Part shown: positions 46,471 through 58,820 of the stretch, piece after piece
Layout: each line of letters starts with the position of its first letter
Position numbering within the stretch: the stretch's first letter is position 1
Assembly (NCBI RefSeq): GCF_030272615.1
Contig: NC_081411.1
Location: forward strand, 157,372,471 to 157,436,470
Source of the DNA: Cryptomeria japonica
Lineage: Eukaryota > Streptophyta > Pinopsida > Cupressales > Cupressaceae
DNA length: 64,000 bases
Reading direction: 5' to 3'
Notes under the pieces: model-generated
What the model saw: only the letters and a program-made list of their open reading frames with translations
What the model was told of the DNA's origin: nothing
Databases searched by the model: none
Position numbers and translations under genes: made by a program

Positions 46471-47955
46471 GCATGAGGTTTTAGTGTTGACTCTTAGCAT
46501 GGATTTGAGGAGTCGGATTTTTAGTGTGCTTCCTTCAGATGCTTGGTACTAGGAGGTTAGTGCAGAGGTTGCTTCAGGTAGAGCTCTTGAGGGGAGATAT
46601 GCAGGTTATTAATTGGAATCAGATGGACTTCTTCATCATTTGGGACATATCTATTTTCCACCTTCCTGGTGGACTTTGAGCTTTGATCTTGTTAGAGGCT
46701 TATCGTGTACCTTATTCAGAACATCCAGATGTAAAGAAGATGCACATAAATCTATGACAGTTGTATCATTAGGTTGGTATGAGGAGAGATATTGAAGATT
46801 TTGTGTCTTGTTGTTGGGAGTGTCAGCGAGTGAAGGAAGAGAGTCAACATCCAACAGGTTTGTTGTAGTCAAACCTGGTTCCAGATTAGAAATGGGATAT
46901 CATATCGATGGATTTTATTCTTGGATTGCCTATTCCTTCTTGTCGCCATGATTCTACCATGGTAACCATTGATAGGTTGACTAAGGTGGCACATATTTCC
47001 CCTATCCGATCTTCCTACATAGTAGCGACAATGACAAATTTTCATGGAGGATATAGTGAGATTGCATGGTATTCCTCATTGGATTATATTAAATTGTGAT
47101 CTAGTATTCACTTAAGCATTGTGGACCTCTCTTTAGCATGATTTAGGAGCCCAGTTGAACTTTAGTTCAATGTATCATCTCGGGATAGATGGTCAGATTC
47201 AAAGAGTTAATCAGGTTTTGAGGATATGTTGCAGATGTATGTTATGGATCAATAGTCTCGATGGGAGGATTACCTTTATTTGGTAGATTTTGCATACAAT
47301 AATAACTTTCATAGTTTGATTGGTATGTCTCATTTTTAGGAATTTTATGGTCAACCAAGTCGTACACCCTTGAGTTGGGATAGTTTGGAGGATAGAGTGC
47401 TTCTTGGTTCCGAGATGTTGTAGGACATGGAGTAGTAGGTGGATCACATTAGGAAGCATTTGGTAGTAGCATAGGAAAAGTATAAGAAGTATGTAGATGC
47501 TCATCATGTAGATCTATAGTTTTCAATGGGTGATAAGGTATTTTTGAGGGTTCATCCATGACAAAGTCCTATCCATTATAGAAAAGGCTCTAAGTTGGCA
47601 CCTCATTTTGTTGGACCATTTGAGATTTCAAAGAAGATTGGTCCTATGGCTTATCGCCTTTCCTTATCATCCAAATTGTCCCACATCCATGATGTATTTC
47701 ATGTATATGTTTTGAGGCCATATTTTCCTAAGGTGTCCCATGTTTTGGATTAAAATGCATTGCAGGTAGAGGATGAGCAACTTTCTCTCGATCCCATGTG
47801 CATTTGTTAGCATTTAGAGTTGACCCTTAGGGTATGCAACATAGAGAAGGTAAGGCTCCAATGTGACCTAAGTGATGATTCTTTGGCGACTTGGGAGGAT
47901 GCAATATGGATGAGAGATCTTTACCCCTATTTGTTCTCAGGCTTCCAGGAGTAAT
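46471..47955 (+). pseudogene. Chromovirus integrase with C-terminal chromodomain
   Basis: The zinc region lies near 46740-46850 (the HCC end reads CWECQRVKEE-like). The core has MDFILGLP, TMVTIDRLTKVAHISP and a damaged middle. The last part has LYLVDFAYNN and the GPY/F module (SPIHYRKGSKLAPHFVGPFEI, then YRLSLS and HDVFHVYVLR). The final about 60 codons resemble the chromodomain of Tekay/del-type elements (EKVRLQCD, LATWEDAIWMRDLYPYLF), which is thought to direct insertion to heterochromatin. It stops at a TAA at 47953-47955. Stops are nearly all TAG, and two or three frameshifts are present. Confidence 0.83.
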
Positions 47956-49060
47956 GTAATATCAAAAATCTTATCCCTTTTGATTAATGTAACAAATGAC
48001 ACCTTCCTCCATGTCATCAAAGGTCGAGCTTCACCATCCTATCATTTTGTCCACTTAAACCATCTTTGTCAGATCTAGCCGAAGTATCACCAATGTTGCC
48101 AACCTATCACCTTTGGGGACACAAGCACAACATAGAGATGTCCGCATGGCATGCTAGAATCTTGTGAATCTTAGAGTTTGCAGGTGGTTTTTTTAGCATT
48201 ACACCTACGTCTAGAAAGAATCGTAATTCCTTTGTATGCACCCACGGATGTTTGGTTTCCTTCTAGGGCCTTTATCTATCAAATTTGAAGGTATTTTGAG
48301 GGATTTTATCTTGACTAGTTGATGATCTTTTGCAGGTTGAAGCTCTCGGAGGTTATCTTTGGACAACATTCTACAATAATTACCATTGTTCCAAAACTTC
48401 AAGCACTCTACACTAGCATTTCCAACAATCGTTTATGAAAGGGGAATTTCCTCGATCCCTCTCTTTCATTTTCCAATATCTTTTACCAAACTCTTTTTAC
48501 ATCTTTTCAATCATCTTTATCACTTTATTATTCCCATAGCTTCTTGGGTTTTCGTGGAGGTGGAAACACAAAAACAAGGGTCTGACTTAGGCAGGCTCCA
48601 AAACACAACCCCCAACATTTTCCCTTCTTGCATATGTGTAGGTACACCACCGTGAAGAGGAGATTAATTTGTGAGAGGCTTCACAATGTTGACCACGTGT
48701 AACATTCTCTCATTCCTTTTTATCTCTTGTTTTAGTCTCATGTTCTGTTCTATCCCTTTATTTTAATACCTTTTTTTAGTAGTTAATACACTCTATTAGT
48801 GTGTCCAAAGCTTTCTCCTCAGATTCAACACTTTGTCCGTATAGGATGAGAGCGCGTCACGTTGGTGTCCCAGCTATGTGCACTCATACCATGGACAGAG
48901 ACTTAGTAGATTTGTCCCAAGAGTCTTCTCAAATTTCTGATGCTTTAGCATAACTCAATCATCCCCTAGCGCACCCTAGTGCTAGTTTGAGGAGGTATCA
49001 GAGGGATAGTTTGTTCTTAATGATCCATCATTGTAGAGGCAGCAAATTTCCTTCGTTACA
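47956..49060 (+). repeat. Possible 5' LTR of a gypsy-type element (element G)
   Basis: The end is supported by TTACA at 49056-49060 directly before a primer-like site. The start is inferred from TGTAA at 47956, which pairs with TTACA but also lies only a base after the chromovirus stop, so the boundary could be wrong. No second copy was found in the window. The region is non-coding apart from accidental frames. Confidence 0.4.
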
Positions 49061-49085
49061 TTTTGGTGAACCCAACGTGAAACAA
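49061..49085 (+). promoter_or_regulatory. Primer-site-like sequence of element G
   Basis: TTTTGGTGAACCCAACGTGA follows TTACA. The TTTTGG..CCCAACGTG pattern is typical of the start of the leader in Tat/Ogre-like gypsy elements. The tRNA is not named because it could not be checked. Confidence 0.5.
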
Positions 49086-49323
49086 GATTATCTTTGCATC
49101 ATTTACTTTATGTTTCATATAATTGCGTTAATCTTTTAAAATTCTCATAAGTTCAAAAATCTAATAAGATCAAAAAGTTCAAAAAAATAAAAAAGAGAGA
49201 AAACCAAAATAAAAAAAAGCATTCGCTTCTAAATTTCTGCATTTCCTTTTAGCATTTTCATTTAACTTAAAATGACTTTATCATTCTAGAATTTTTCATG
49301 TCCCTTTCGTGTGGTCATGAACA

Positions 49324-49887
49324 TTGTATAGCTTGTCTATAAGCTTTACGACCCAGACTGCCATAGGAGTCATAGTTAGGAGGTCATCTAGGCGGAGTTT
49401 CCCACCTGATCATTATAGTTCTCCTCTACCCAACATGATAAAAAAGGATCCTTCTTCTGATCCAAATGAGTTTCTTACTTCCCATGCTCATAGGATCCCT
49501 TATATGGGTGGCTCTTCAGTTGCTAGTTCTTAGAAAAATTCCCCAATGAACTCTATGTCGTCTTCTCCTCTTGCTGTTGACCATGATTCCATGATCACTA
49601 TCAACTTTGACTGGATCCAGTCTTTAGAGGAGAACCTAAGAGATCTCAAAGGGTTTCTTAATAAAGAGAATGTTCTCCCCCAAGTGAGGAATGTCACTAG
49701 TACATTTGGGGCTGATTTTCGACGACCTATCATCGGAATATCAACTATTTTTCACCAGACTGCCAGCAAACAAAGCTATCAAAAACTCATCATCGGTCAT
49801 TTCAATGCTACCATCAAATGTCAGAATTTTGATGACATCCTGAACTCTTCTAACAACGATCATGACCACACTCATCCAGTGAGATAA
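49324..49887 (+). pseudogene. Unrecognised short reading frame in the element G leader
   Basis: One frame of about 188 codons with a single TAG (49531-49533). The product is Ser/Pro/Asn-rich at the start (SSPLPNMIKKDPSSDPNEF) and more regular later (INFDWIQSLEENLRDLKGFL, one amphipathic helix). It lies about 260 bases after the primer-like site, where gag would start, but no gag motif is recognised. Confidence 0.4.
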
Positions 49888-50199
49888 TGTCATTGGGCAT
49901 AAAGCATCCTTGTTGGATGGACGTCGAAATGTCAACACCTACCAGGAACTTGCATCGGCGAGGATTACGATGAGCATCTGACAATAGAGTGTCATTGGAC
50001 ATACAACATCCTTGTCAGATGTTTCGTCAACTAGTATCAAAATTGTAACTCCTTCCAAGAACTATGCACCAACGATGATGTTGTTTGTCCAACTATTTGG
50101 TCATCGGTGCAAAGTTGGAGGATGGTAGAATTTCGACGGTGATTTATTTTTATTAAAAAAAAATAAAACACATGCTGAATATCATGGTGCTTGTTGGTT
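49888..50199 (+). other. Leader segment of element G
   Basis: No coding seen. Contains CATCGG/ACATCCTTG words repeated near 49905 and 50005 (GTCATTGG..CATCCTTGT). Confidence 0.3.
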
Positions 50200-50960
50200 C
50201 CAGTATATCGGGATAGCTAACCTAATCTAGTAATGCCAATATTGAAGGAGGTAATCAGAATAGCTATACTGAATGCCGATATTGAGAAGCTTGTTGGAAT
50301 AACTAACAAGGGCAGAATAGCAAAATTTTGCAATAGCGATGAGGTGAAGTTGTCTCGATGAAGAAAGTATAAGTGTAAGTGTTATTTGAGCTTATCAGGA
50401 TAACCTATGAAGTCAAAATAACATATTAGAGACATTCTAATGAGTGAGAAGTATCCCAATGACATGTAAACAAGGCAGTATCGGGGAAACTATCCCGACT
50501 ATATACTTGCAGTTGGAAGATGGATATCGGTGGAATCTATGGTGATATAGAGAATGATACCCTTATCGACAAAGCTAATAATAATTGGAGTAATAGGATC
50601 ATCAAAAGGCCAATAGAACATCCTATCCTGATAATAAATATATCTAATAACATCAAAATAAGACACTCCAAAAATGCATCCTCTTCTAAGTACCTATATC
50701 GATATAACTTATAAAGATGGGATAGCATCTTTCTGCTTCGCTGATGGTAAAGGTAATTCTAATAAAGCATTGCTTAAGAGGTATTTGGTATAGCTTACAT
50801 AAGCGGAATAGCACATAAAAGTCACTCCAATCAGTGAAGTTATCTCGATGCTTTACAAATGTAACAACGTCGAGAAAGTTATCCCGATCTGCCATTCACA
50901 AAACAAATAACCCGATAGCAGACGGGAGAAGGATAAAACCCTTATTGGGATAACTTGTAG
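50200..50960. repeat. Dispersed GGGATA(A/G)C repeats in both orientations
   Basis: Words like TCGGGATAGCTAAC, CAGAATAGCTATAC, GGAATAACTAAC, AGGATAACCTATG and GGGATAGCATC, and their reverse forms (CTATCCCGAC, TTATCTCGATG, TTATCCCGATC), recur about a dozen times from 50205 to 50950. Some pairs face each other and could form hairpins. Confidence 0.5.
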
Positions 50961-51414
50961 TGTTGGGAAAATGAACTTTGGGTATTCTGATAGTTAAAAT
51001 AATGTCGATGGACACTGACCGAGACATTTTAGTTTCGGACAGATACAAAATAAAACAAATTGAAGATTACTTGTCACGATAGGTCAAGTCAAAATGACAC
51101 AAGAGGCAGATAGTTACTAATATAACCATATTTATGTATTGCGACTAATTTGTCTAAAAGTGCCAAATTTAGAGTAGTCACGGAAGGAGTTAAGCCAATG
51201 TCCTACATCAGAAAATTCAAATTTAAAAAAGATGGCACATTTATTCTTGCATGAAAGATGCTTTCTAAGAAGCGTATTCAGGAGAATGCTACATTCAGAA
51301 TTATAGAGACTTTGAGACAATATTGAGGCAAGTGGAAGACACATTGGACAAGGGTGAGTAAGTGCTCTGATCAATTCCCCCTATTTTTGTTTTGAATAGT
51401 CTATTAAATTACCT

Positions 51415-54400
51415 ATGAAATGGAAAACCCTAGTGGTGCTGCCAAGAGACAAAGAGGGGAAACAAGAAAGGGTAAGGGAAAGAAACAAAAAAATAGGCGA
51501 GACAAGTCCTAAAACTAAGGATGAATATAGAAAACTAAATCAGGACTTGCTAGATCAACTACCAGGTTCCACCCCAAAGCCTAAGAGATTTGAAGAGTGG
51601 AAATTAGAGGATAATTATACTAATGTGGGAGAGGTGTACACAACCATCAAGGGATATGAATTGTTTTTATTTCACTATCATAGATGAGAGAAACCAAACC
51701 GCATCTGCAATCCATGGCAATTAGGTCTAGGAAAAAATGTAGTCCCAAATGTGTTTGTTAATATTGATCTCCTAGAATTGTTAGCACTGAATTTTAATCC
51801 AAACAAAAGAGCAATATGTGACTGAGATGGAAATCCTTGTTTCTTCATGTCACGAGAAGAAGTTTCTGAGAATTTTGATTTGTGTGGAGTTTATGATCAT
51901 CCCATCATTCTTGCAAATTTGCTAGAGGAATACAAAAGATTGGATACCACTTATGCTGGGTGGAGATTACCATTTCATTTGCTGAATTCTAAGGTCCCAT
52001 TGGAAGCCGAGGAAAGTATGACATTTCATGTAAATCTATTCAATCACTACTTCAAATACACATATTATTTAGTAGGACAAGTATTGGGGCTAAATACTCC
52101 AGATTTTATGAGAATTGAATCTGTGGTCATTGGAGAAGACATTCAATCATAGAAATCTAGAGAATTTGACTATGCAACATTCATGGTAGAACAACTTGTC
52201 CTTGGAATCACAGCCATCCAGAGGGACTCTAAAATAATTCACTTCTCGCACTATTCCCTACTTATGCATATGGTTCTATTCTATGGACACAATATGGGTC
52301 TATGGCCCGAAGAGATGAAGATAAGAAGACATGATGGTAACAACCTTTCTCCAACAGTCCAATTATGGACTTCAATAAGGGATTGCAGATTTGTTAGATC
52401 TAATTACATTAATTTTGAAGAATATTTTGTTAAAATTTTTTACAGGTTTTATAGTTATCCTTACCACTCTTCACTTTCAGAAGATGTAAACAAATTCTTG
52501 AGGCTTGTAGACTTTAGGGGACCAGAAACTATCAAACACAATTGGGGAGATTGGTACTGATTCTCTAATGTAACCATGATAAGTGTTTATGGGTTCGAAG
52601 ATGCCCCACTATTGTTTCCTAAAATAGTTCCCAATAGGCTAGCTTATCTGGAGATCATAAGGAGAATGGGGGAATCAAATTCTATGCATTTGGCTTCACA
52701 TGATAAGCAATCATTTCTTCCTAGGACTCTATGCATAGGAGAATTTGTTGTAAATGGAAGAGAAGGGAAAGAGCTCGCATGGGACAAATTGTTCTATTAT
52801 AACTTGAAATTGGGAGCTCTAAGAAAAGGCTTTGACCCAGAGGGGTATATCCATTCAGTAAGAAAAGGGTAGAAACTAGGTGCCTATGAACACATCTCAT
52901 ATCTAAGAGATGACTTGATAAGAAATCTGATGAAAAGGATGTTGAAGTGGCTATAGATGATCACAATAGAGATGTTGAACAAAAGGCTAAGGAGAACAAG
53001 ACTGTAAACATATTATCTTCAAAGGATAAGGAATCATCAGAGGAGGATGAACTCTCATTGAAATAATTCTCTAAAATACTGATTGAGGAACACATGTTGC
53101 CTGTAAGAGATTGTAATGAAGGAGCCCTGGTGGAAGATGATCCAAGGAAATTGGCATGTGACACTCTAATATTTGATGATGATTTCATAGCATCTCCTGA
53201 TTTCATGTCATTTTTATACTGGATAAAAGGGAAAGCAATTAGAGAAAATGTCGATGAGGTCAATACCTCCAATGAAAGGCAATTATCAGCCACCTTAGAA
53301 AATGAAGTAGCACAAGAAATGACTCTGATGATTCCTGAAAAGGGGAGGAAGCTTTTAAAGTATGCTGGTGTTTTGATTTTTCCTGGGTGGGATATGAATT
53401 TAGCCCTGATCTTTGATAGTTTTCTCTATGATGTTGGTGCCAAGCATGAATTATCTCGTGAGGGTGTGACCAAAGTGTATATGGGATCACTATACAACCC
53501 TGAAAAGAATGCCATGTAAATATGGTCACTATATCCTCCAAGCAAAATGCCTATGGTTATTGATACTCAGAAGGCCTTCGGGCACATTATGACCTTATAG
53601 GTTGGAGAGGAAGACCCCATGATGATAGAGAGTTTAGGGGTAAACATAGCCAGACTGAACAAAGAACATATTCAATTCTTGGTGAAAGAAAACCAATAAA
53701 ATAAGCTTGAAATTTTAAAAATGGGAACAAAGATTGATCAACTTAGAGAAATGATGAAACAGGGGGAGCCACAAAGATTTTTAATATAGGGTGAATCTTC
53801 CCAACCTTAAACCAAGGTTGGTCAATTGAAGGAAGAAAACTATCAACTACAGGTCCAGTTGAAGACAACAAAAAGTGAAACCATGTTAGACCTGATTCAA
53901 AAAAGATTCACTAATATGATGAGATGGATGAATAAATATTGGGATACATACAACGGGAACCACACTGTCATAGAAGAACATGAGCGGTTGGATAAGCAGC
54001 TACATGAGAAAATCCTAGAACTACAAAATAGGGATGAGAGATAGCCTAGTGATATACAAAACTATGAATATTTGATAAAGGCTCACAAAGAATACCTAGA
54101 GGAGTTGAGAGCAGAAGGAACAACCTTCCTCGATGGAAAAATAGACAGTATTCCTTCATTGCTAAATAGTAATGGAGAACAAAAGGAAAAGGTGGGTTGG
54201 ACCTATGACCACCAGCATATACTCTAGAGTGCACTGAAAGCAATAGAAGACTAGGATGTTGAAAAGGTGGGTTGGACCTGTGACTTCTAGCATATACTCC
54301 AGAGTGCACTGAAAGCAACAAAAGACCAGGATGTTGAAAAGGTGGCAAAATTTGTAGAGAGCATGGTTTTGATGGAAGTAGAAGCCCGAGACACCAGCCA

Positions 54401-54472
54401 TGATTGTGATACCAGATACAATGAGGAGTATCTAGCACATATAACTAGTGTGCACTTGTGTTTAACTAAGTG
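51415..54472 (+). pseudogene. Long unrecognised reading frame of element G (about 1,020 codons)
   Basis: The first part (51415 to about 52930) is one frame, and after a single shift the rest (about 52930-54472) is another. About a dozen stops (TAG and TGA) interrupt them. The N-terminus is basic (RERNKKIGETSPKTKDEYRK). The middle looks like a folded domain rich in Tyr, Phe and Leu (DLCGVYDHPIILANLLEEYK, FDYATFMVEQLVLGI, GDWYWFSN-like region). An acidic linker follows (KESSEEDELSLK, 53030-53060), then PEKGRKLLKYAGVLIFPGWD. The C-terminal third is a coiled coil (LGVNIARLNKEHIQFLVKE, then QLKEENYQLQVQLKTTKSE). No gag knuckle, protease, RT or integrase is seen. It could be an extra or gag-replacing ORF of a non-autonomous gypsy element. 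Confidence 0.55.
54191..54340 (+). repeat. 75-bp in-frame tandem duplication
   Basis: GGTGGGTTGGACCTNTGAC begins at 54191 and 54266, and GGTGG recurs at 54341. Each unit is 25 codons, so the frame is kept. Confidence 0.8.
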
Positions 54473-55860
54473 ATTAGTTGTTATTTCTCTTTTGTTTTCA
54501 AACGACTTGGATCAAAAGGCATGACCTTTTGATATGTTATATAATATTTGATGGAATCATTTGATAGGGGAGTTTTTTGGTAGGATAAAATAGATAAAAA
54601 AAGCGAAGAATAGTTTTTCTTTCTGTACTGAAGAACAATACATTATTTTTAGATTAATACAAAGCCAGTTCATTTATTTGCAAATGGTGTTATGGATTCT
54701 TTCATTGTGAAAATCAGTTCTCTATTATAATCGTCTATAATTGATGATTGCTACTCTAGATCTCTATGCAAAAAGGTTGCATGTTATACTATTTTATTGG
54801 TGGAAAAATAGTGATTCATTTGCAAAGTTGCATTCCATTTCAAGGATGCAAGTAGTAGCAAAATTCGTTAGAGGATGTGAGTTATGATGCACTTCCAAAT
54901 CCAAGATGCATAAAAAATGTATATAGAACTAAAGAAAAAGACAATAATTTCTTGAATTAATAGTTCAAAACATGAAGCAAAAAAGAACAAATGAATAGTT
55001 TAAACCATGAAGAAAAAAATACAGATAGAAGCAGTAGTAATATTATATCACTTGGTACCAATTTGAATACTTGCTTCCCCCCCTATTACTTAAAAGATAA
55101 TACTATGCTCTAGATTTCAAAGGAAATTTGGTCATGTGCATTGACCACTACAATTTGGAATGAAAAAGAGGGAATGTACCTGATAGTCCGCTACACTTTT
55201 AAGAACAAAGAGATTCTATGACACCGAGAGGTTGCAATCGTAGCCTATGATGGCCATAATCCCTATTGCAGTAATAACAAGATGTGAGGTAATAGTTATA
55301 AAATTTGGATGAACTCAAAGAGATATTTACAAATACAACCTACCCTTTATAATACCTAATTGAAAAAATGGATGCAATGCAAGTCCTTGTATCGATAATG
55401 TCTAGTAGATAGTAAAAAACTAGAACAATAAATTCCATATAAAAGTGGTTAGACTTAAAATGATAAGAAAATTTTAAAAATGCTAAAGAAAATGTTAACT
55501 AATAAAAAAACTTACAAGGATGAGGCATATTCATAACTTTTTCAGTCCCACCATGGATATCAACTCTAGAAGCAACTCATACTATTAGTGTACATACAAG
55601 ACAATATGGGAGTTCATTATACCCAACAACTTGTGGTGTTGTTGTTCATGTTGGCTCTGTTGGACCCTGCAATTAAGATTCAATATACATTATTCAATAA
55701 GATTAACTGTGCAACATAATGAAATATTGAAAAGTGTGTTATCTTATTGAGCTTCGCTTGGTTTCGAGAATAGTTTAATATTCTCTACTTAACAGGGCCA
55801 ACCACGTGAAGGTGGAAGCTCATTTGGCCCCTCGCCCGCCCCTAATATCACTCTAAATTC
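54473..55860. other. Unassigned AT-rich stretch after element G
   Basis: No supported coding or LTR. The 3' LTR of element G was not recognised. A short GC-richer stretch at 55795-55850 (CCACGTGAAGGTGG.., CCCCTCGCCCGCCCC) stands out, and CACTACAATTTGG occurs near 55144. Confidence 0.3.
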
Positions 55861-55864
55861 CCCG

Positions 55865-56075
55865 TTAACATCTAACATTCATTCATTCTTTCTACCAATA
55901 ATAAAATATAACATTCATTCATTAATATCACATAATGTTCATTAACACATAACATTGATTAACATTAATTAACATGCAACATTCATCAATATTAATTAAC
56001 ATATATCATTCATAACCATTCATTAGCACATAATTATATTCATTAACACATAAAAATCAAACATTATCAAATAAG
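55865..56075. repeat. Degenerate ACATTCATTAAC repeat
   Basis: About a dozen imperfect copies of (T)AACAT(T)CATTAA(CA)CAT-like words in 210 bases, AT-rich, non-coding. Confidence 0.6.
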
Positions 56076-56599
56076 GTAGATTACAATCATTTATAAGTGG
56101 AGCATTGTGTTCTTCATCATTTCCCCCCTCTTCAGTTGTTTTGCTCTCTTCTCGTGATCTCAATGTATGCCTACTCCTATACTGAGTACGAGGACACTGA
56201 AGTGAAGGGGGTCCTCTGCAATAACAAAGAAATGGGTTAAATTCAATTTTTTTTTTATTATTGTTACAAGTATTTCTTTAATTTAAAGAACATAACCGTG
56301 GTGCTCTTTACCTGATGGGGCCACATCATTTTGTCTAGCCTCAACCTCAACATGTTGAACACTTTCTAGATCCTTTGGAGTTGAAACACTAAAGGTTAAA
56401 TTAATGCTGAACACCAATTGCAATTAAATTTGTTTAAAGGAATAATAGTGGCCCTCTTTACCTAATTGGGGAAAATAACGTTCTTGATGTTATATACCCG
56501 GATCATGCTCCACTTGGTCACCACCAAATACATGCTCTAAAATATTAACAAAAAAGGTTACATTAATTACTACACTAATTACAATTTAAGATGTTTAAT

Positions 56600-58820
56600 T
56601 GTATTAACACTTACATAAATAAATATAAATAGAAAATGGATACCTCCACTATTGGGATGCACATCTGGACCTTCATGTGCAGGTCCCATTTCACGATCAA
56701 CATGATGCATTCCAATGTCATGCACATTGTTATCATTGCTTGCTTATTTAAAATAGATATAGTCACTTTATGTTGTAACTCAATGTCAATTAGATTATTG
56801 GTAAAGTATTCAATTTGAAACAATTTTTCATTTAGCTTATTTACCTGTGTGAGGGATGCACCGAAATCTTGTGTTTTCCCACTCAATTCTTGTAGCCATT
56901 TAGCCACGACTATATAGCATTGCTGGTAGGCAATTCTCTTGTCATCTTCTATGGGCACTCTATTAAATTTAGAGCCCTACATTTTTGCTTAGTATCGTGA
57001 ATTTTACTTGCATTGTTTGATAAAAAAAAAATCATTTTCAATTTATAAATATTTTGATGCGATATTTCATTTACTGATACTTACAATTCATGTGGCAACT
57101 TTCATATAACAACCAGAGCCAAGTTTGTGTTGCCTATTCTTTTCTTATCTTGCCTTGGTTGCCTTTGACATGTCACTCAATATATGGAAAGTTTGAAATA
57201 TGTTAGATTATATAAATATAAAGAGTAATTAATTAGTACATCATTACATTATTAATAGTATCCCATGCCTTCTTTTGCTGTCTGCTGGTGTATTTCCTTT
57301 TTTCCTTTCAATTCTCTCCTTGGCATCCAAATTTAGGTCCTTCCACTCCCTCTCTGGAATCATGGGGGGATGCTCATACTTTACGTTCTTCTCTAAATGG
57401 GTCTTGTATTGGTCCCTCACATACTTTAGATATGTTCCAGCATTTTCAAGGAGCTTCGTTTTGTCGAATGTGTCATTTCCAAAGAACTCAAAAATATAGT
57501 TTTTCAATTTATCTTTTAACCTTTTTTCTTGGTCATTCCACCTTTTAAATCAAAAATAAAACTGTTAGATTCAGAAATGAACTAAAGCTACCTTTATTAT
57601 AGTTCAAGAAATGGATCAAAGGAAAACTATTCTAGCAATGATATGAAATAATAATAGTGATTAGGGTTAGTTCACATATGATGTTCCACCTTTTACGTAT
57701 GGTGGGCCCAAATATCTGTAATGCAATGTCATTAACATTTTTATAAAAAAATACCATTTCTTGCAAAAAATTCATGGGATCATTAGTCCAAAATGAGTGA
57801 TCAGTAAGTAAATTACAATTAGACTATATATAATAATAATTTCAAAGTACTTGGAACCTTCTGTATCTTTAAGGGAATCAATTCTTCGTCACCCACCACC
57901 AATTTGGCCGACAACGTTCCCATACTAGCAATACGAGAATATCTAGGAAATCATGGTATGTTATCAGCAGCCTCTGGTGCATCCTCATGTGCATCTCCTA
58001 CTACAGAAAAAGAATCCACTATGAAATGCCCCCAAGAAAGAATGCTTGAAGGGAAATAAACACATAACATAAGATAGAGATAAAGAGGGATCTACCAACA
58101 GTGGGTGAGCCAACATGACATGCAGTAGAGGATGTCTACATGTTGCATGTTGCCGACATTGCAGTCAACAATACAGGCAGAGCTAACCTCTAAGGAGGTA
58201 GCATTTGCATAGGAACATTGACAACACCTGAAGAATAATACATTAAATATATTAAAACTGCAAGAATTGTAAACAAGGATGAACCTTTATTATGAACATT
58301 GATATTATCAAGTATGATGTGTTTTGGGTAGTCAATGTGATAAGCCAAGCAAGTCATAAGCCAAGAAAAGAGTCATCACCTGAACTACCTACAAAACCCT
58401 GATCATGGCCACTAAGTTGATGAGGATGCATAAAATCCTATAAAAACAACACTTACATATTGTAGTTAATGAAATAAAAGAGAATTAAATATAAACCATT
58501 ATTGAACTTTTATTATAATTAAAGCTTTCATTACTGCTTATTACATGCAAGTTTTGTGTTGTCCACATCAAATGTTGCACCCTCTCTTTTATTTCATCAG
58601 TCTGATGGCTCATGGATGCCCAAGAAAGAATATCTCTATTAATTTTTCTAACATACATTTTCATCAGTTCTATAGGGTTTGTGGTTGATGTGATGTCATT
58701 ATTGCATAATATTGTTGGATCCACATCCCTATAGAGTTGTTGATGTACTATAGGTCCCTTTCCCTTTCCCCAAACATTCATCTGTGACAATAATATTATT
58801 AACATTATCAAAATTACTCC
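56600..58820 (-). pseudogene. Degraded multi-exon plant transposase (Ptta/En/Spm-like, Transposase_24)
   Basis: Read leftward in blocks that look like exons separated by AT-rich introns. 58485-58811: GKGKGPIVHQQLYRDVDP, like the Gly/Lys N-terminus of this family. 57860-57930: MGTLSAKLVVGDEELIPLK. About 57270-57545: RWNDQEKRLKDKLKNYIFEF, then EWKDLNLDAKERIERK. About 57090-57170: KNRQHKLGSGCYMKV, matching the family's NRxxxxxxHxLGSGGY signature. 56611-56958: KWLQELSGKTQDFGASL. A possible acceptor is TTTAAAAG before GTGGAATG near 57540. Splice sites were not proven, and at least one TAG lies in an exon. In CACTA elements this protein class accompanies the main transposase. Terminal repeats were not found. 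Confidence 0.55.

Larger units (their letters stand above)
27904..47955 (+). mobile_element. Ty3/gypsy chromovirus internal region, split by copia B
   Basis: Primer site, gag (28076-28416 and 43660 onward), then protease, RT, RNase H, integrase and chromodomain to 47952. Removing copia B together with one 5-bp target copy restores the gag frame exactly at the junction (codons ..Pro-Pro-Pro-Thr-Phe-Asp-Gly..). The 3' LTR could not be found after the stop; a different sequence follows. Confidence 0.8.

Noticed and set aside
57244-57548. Plus-strand frames across the transposase exon
   Set aside because: They overlap the minus-strand block with family signatures and have no motif of their own.
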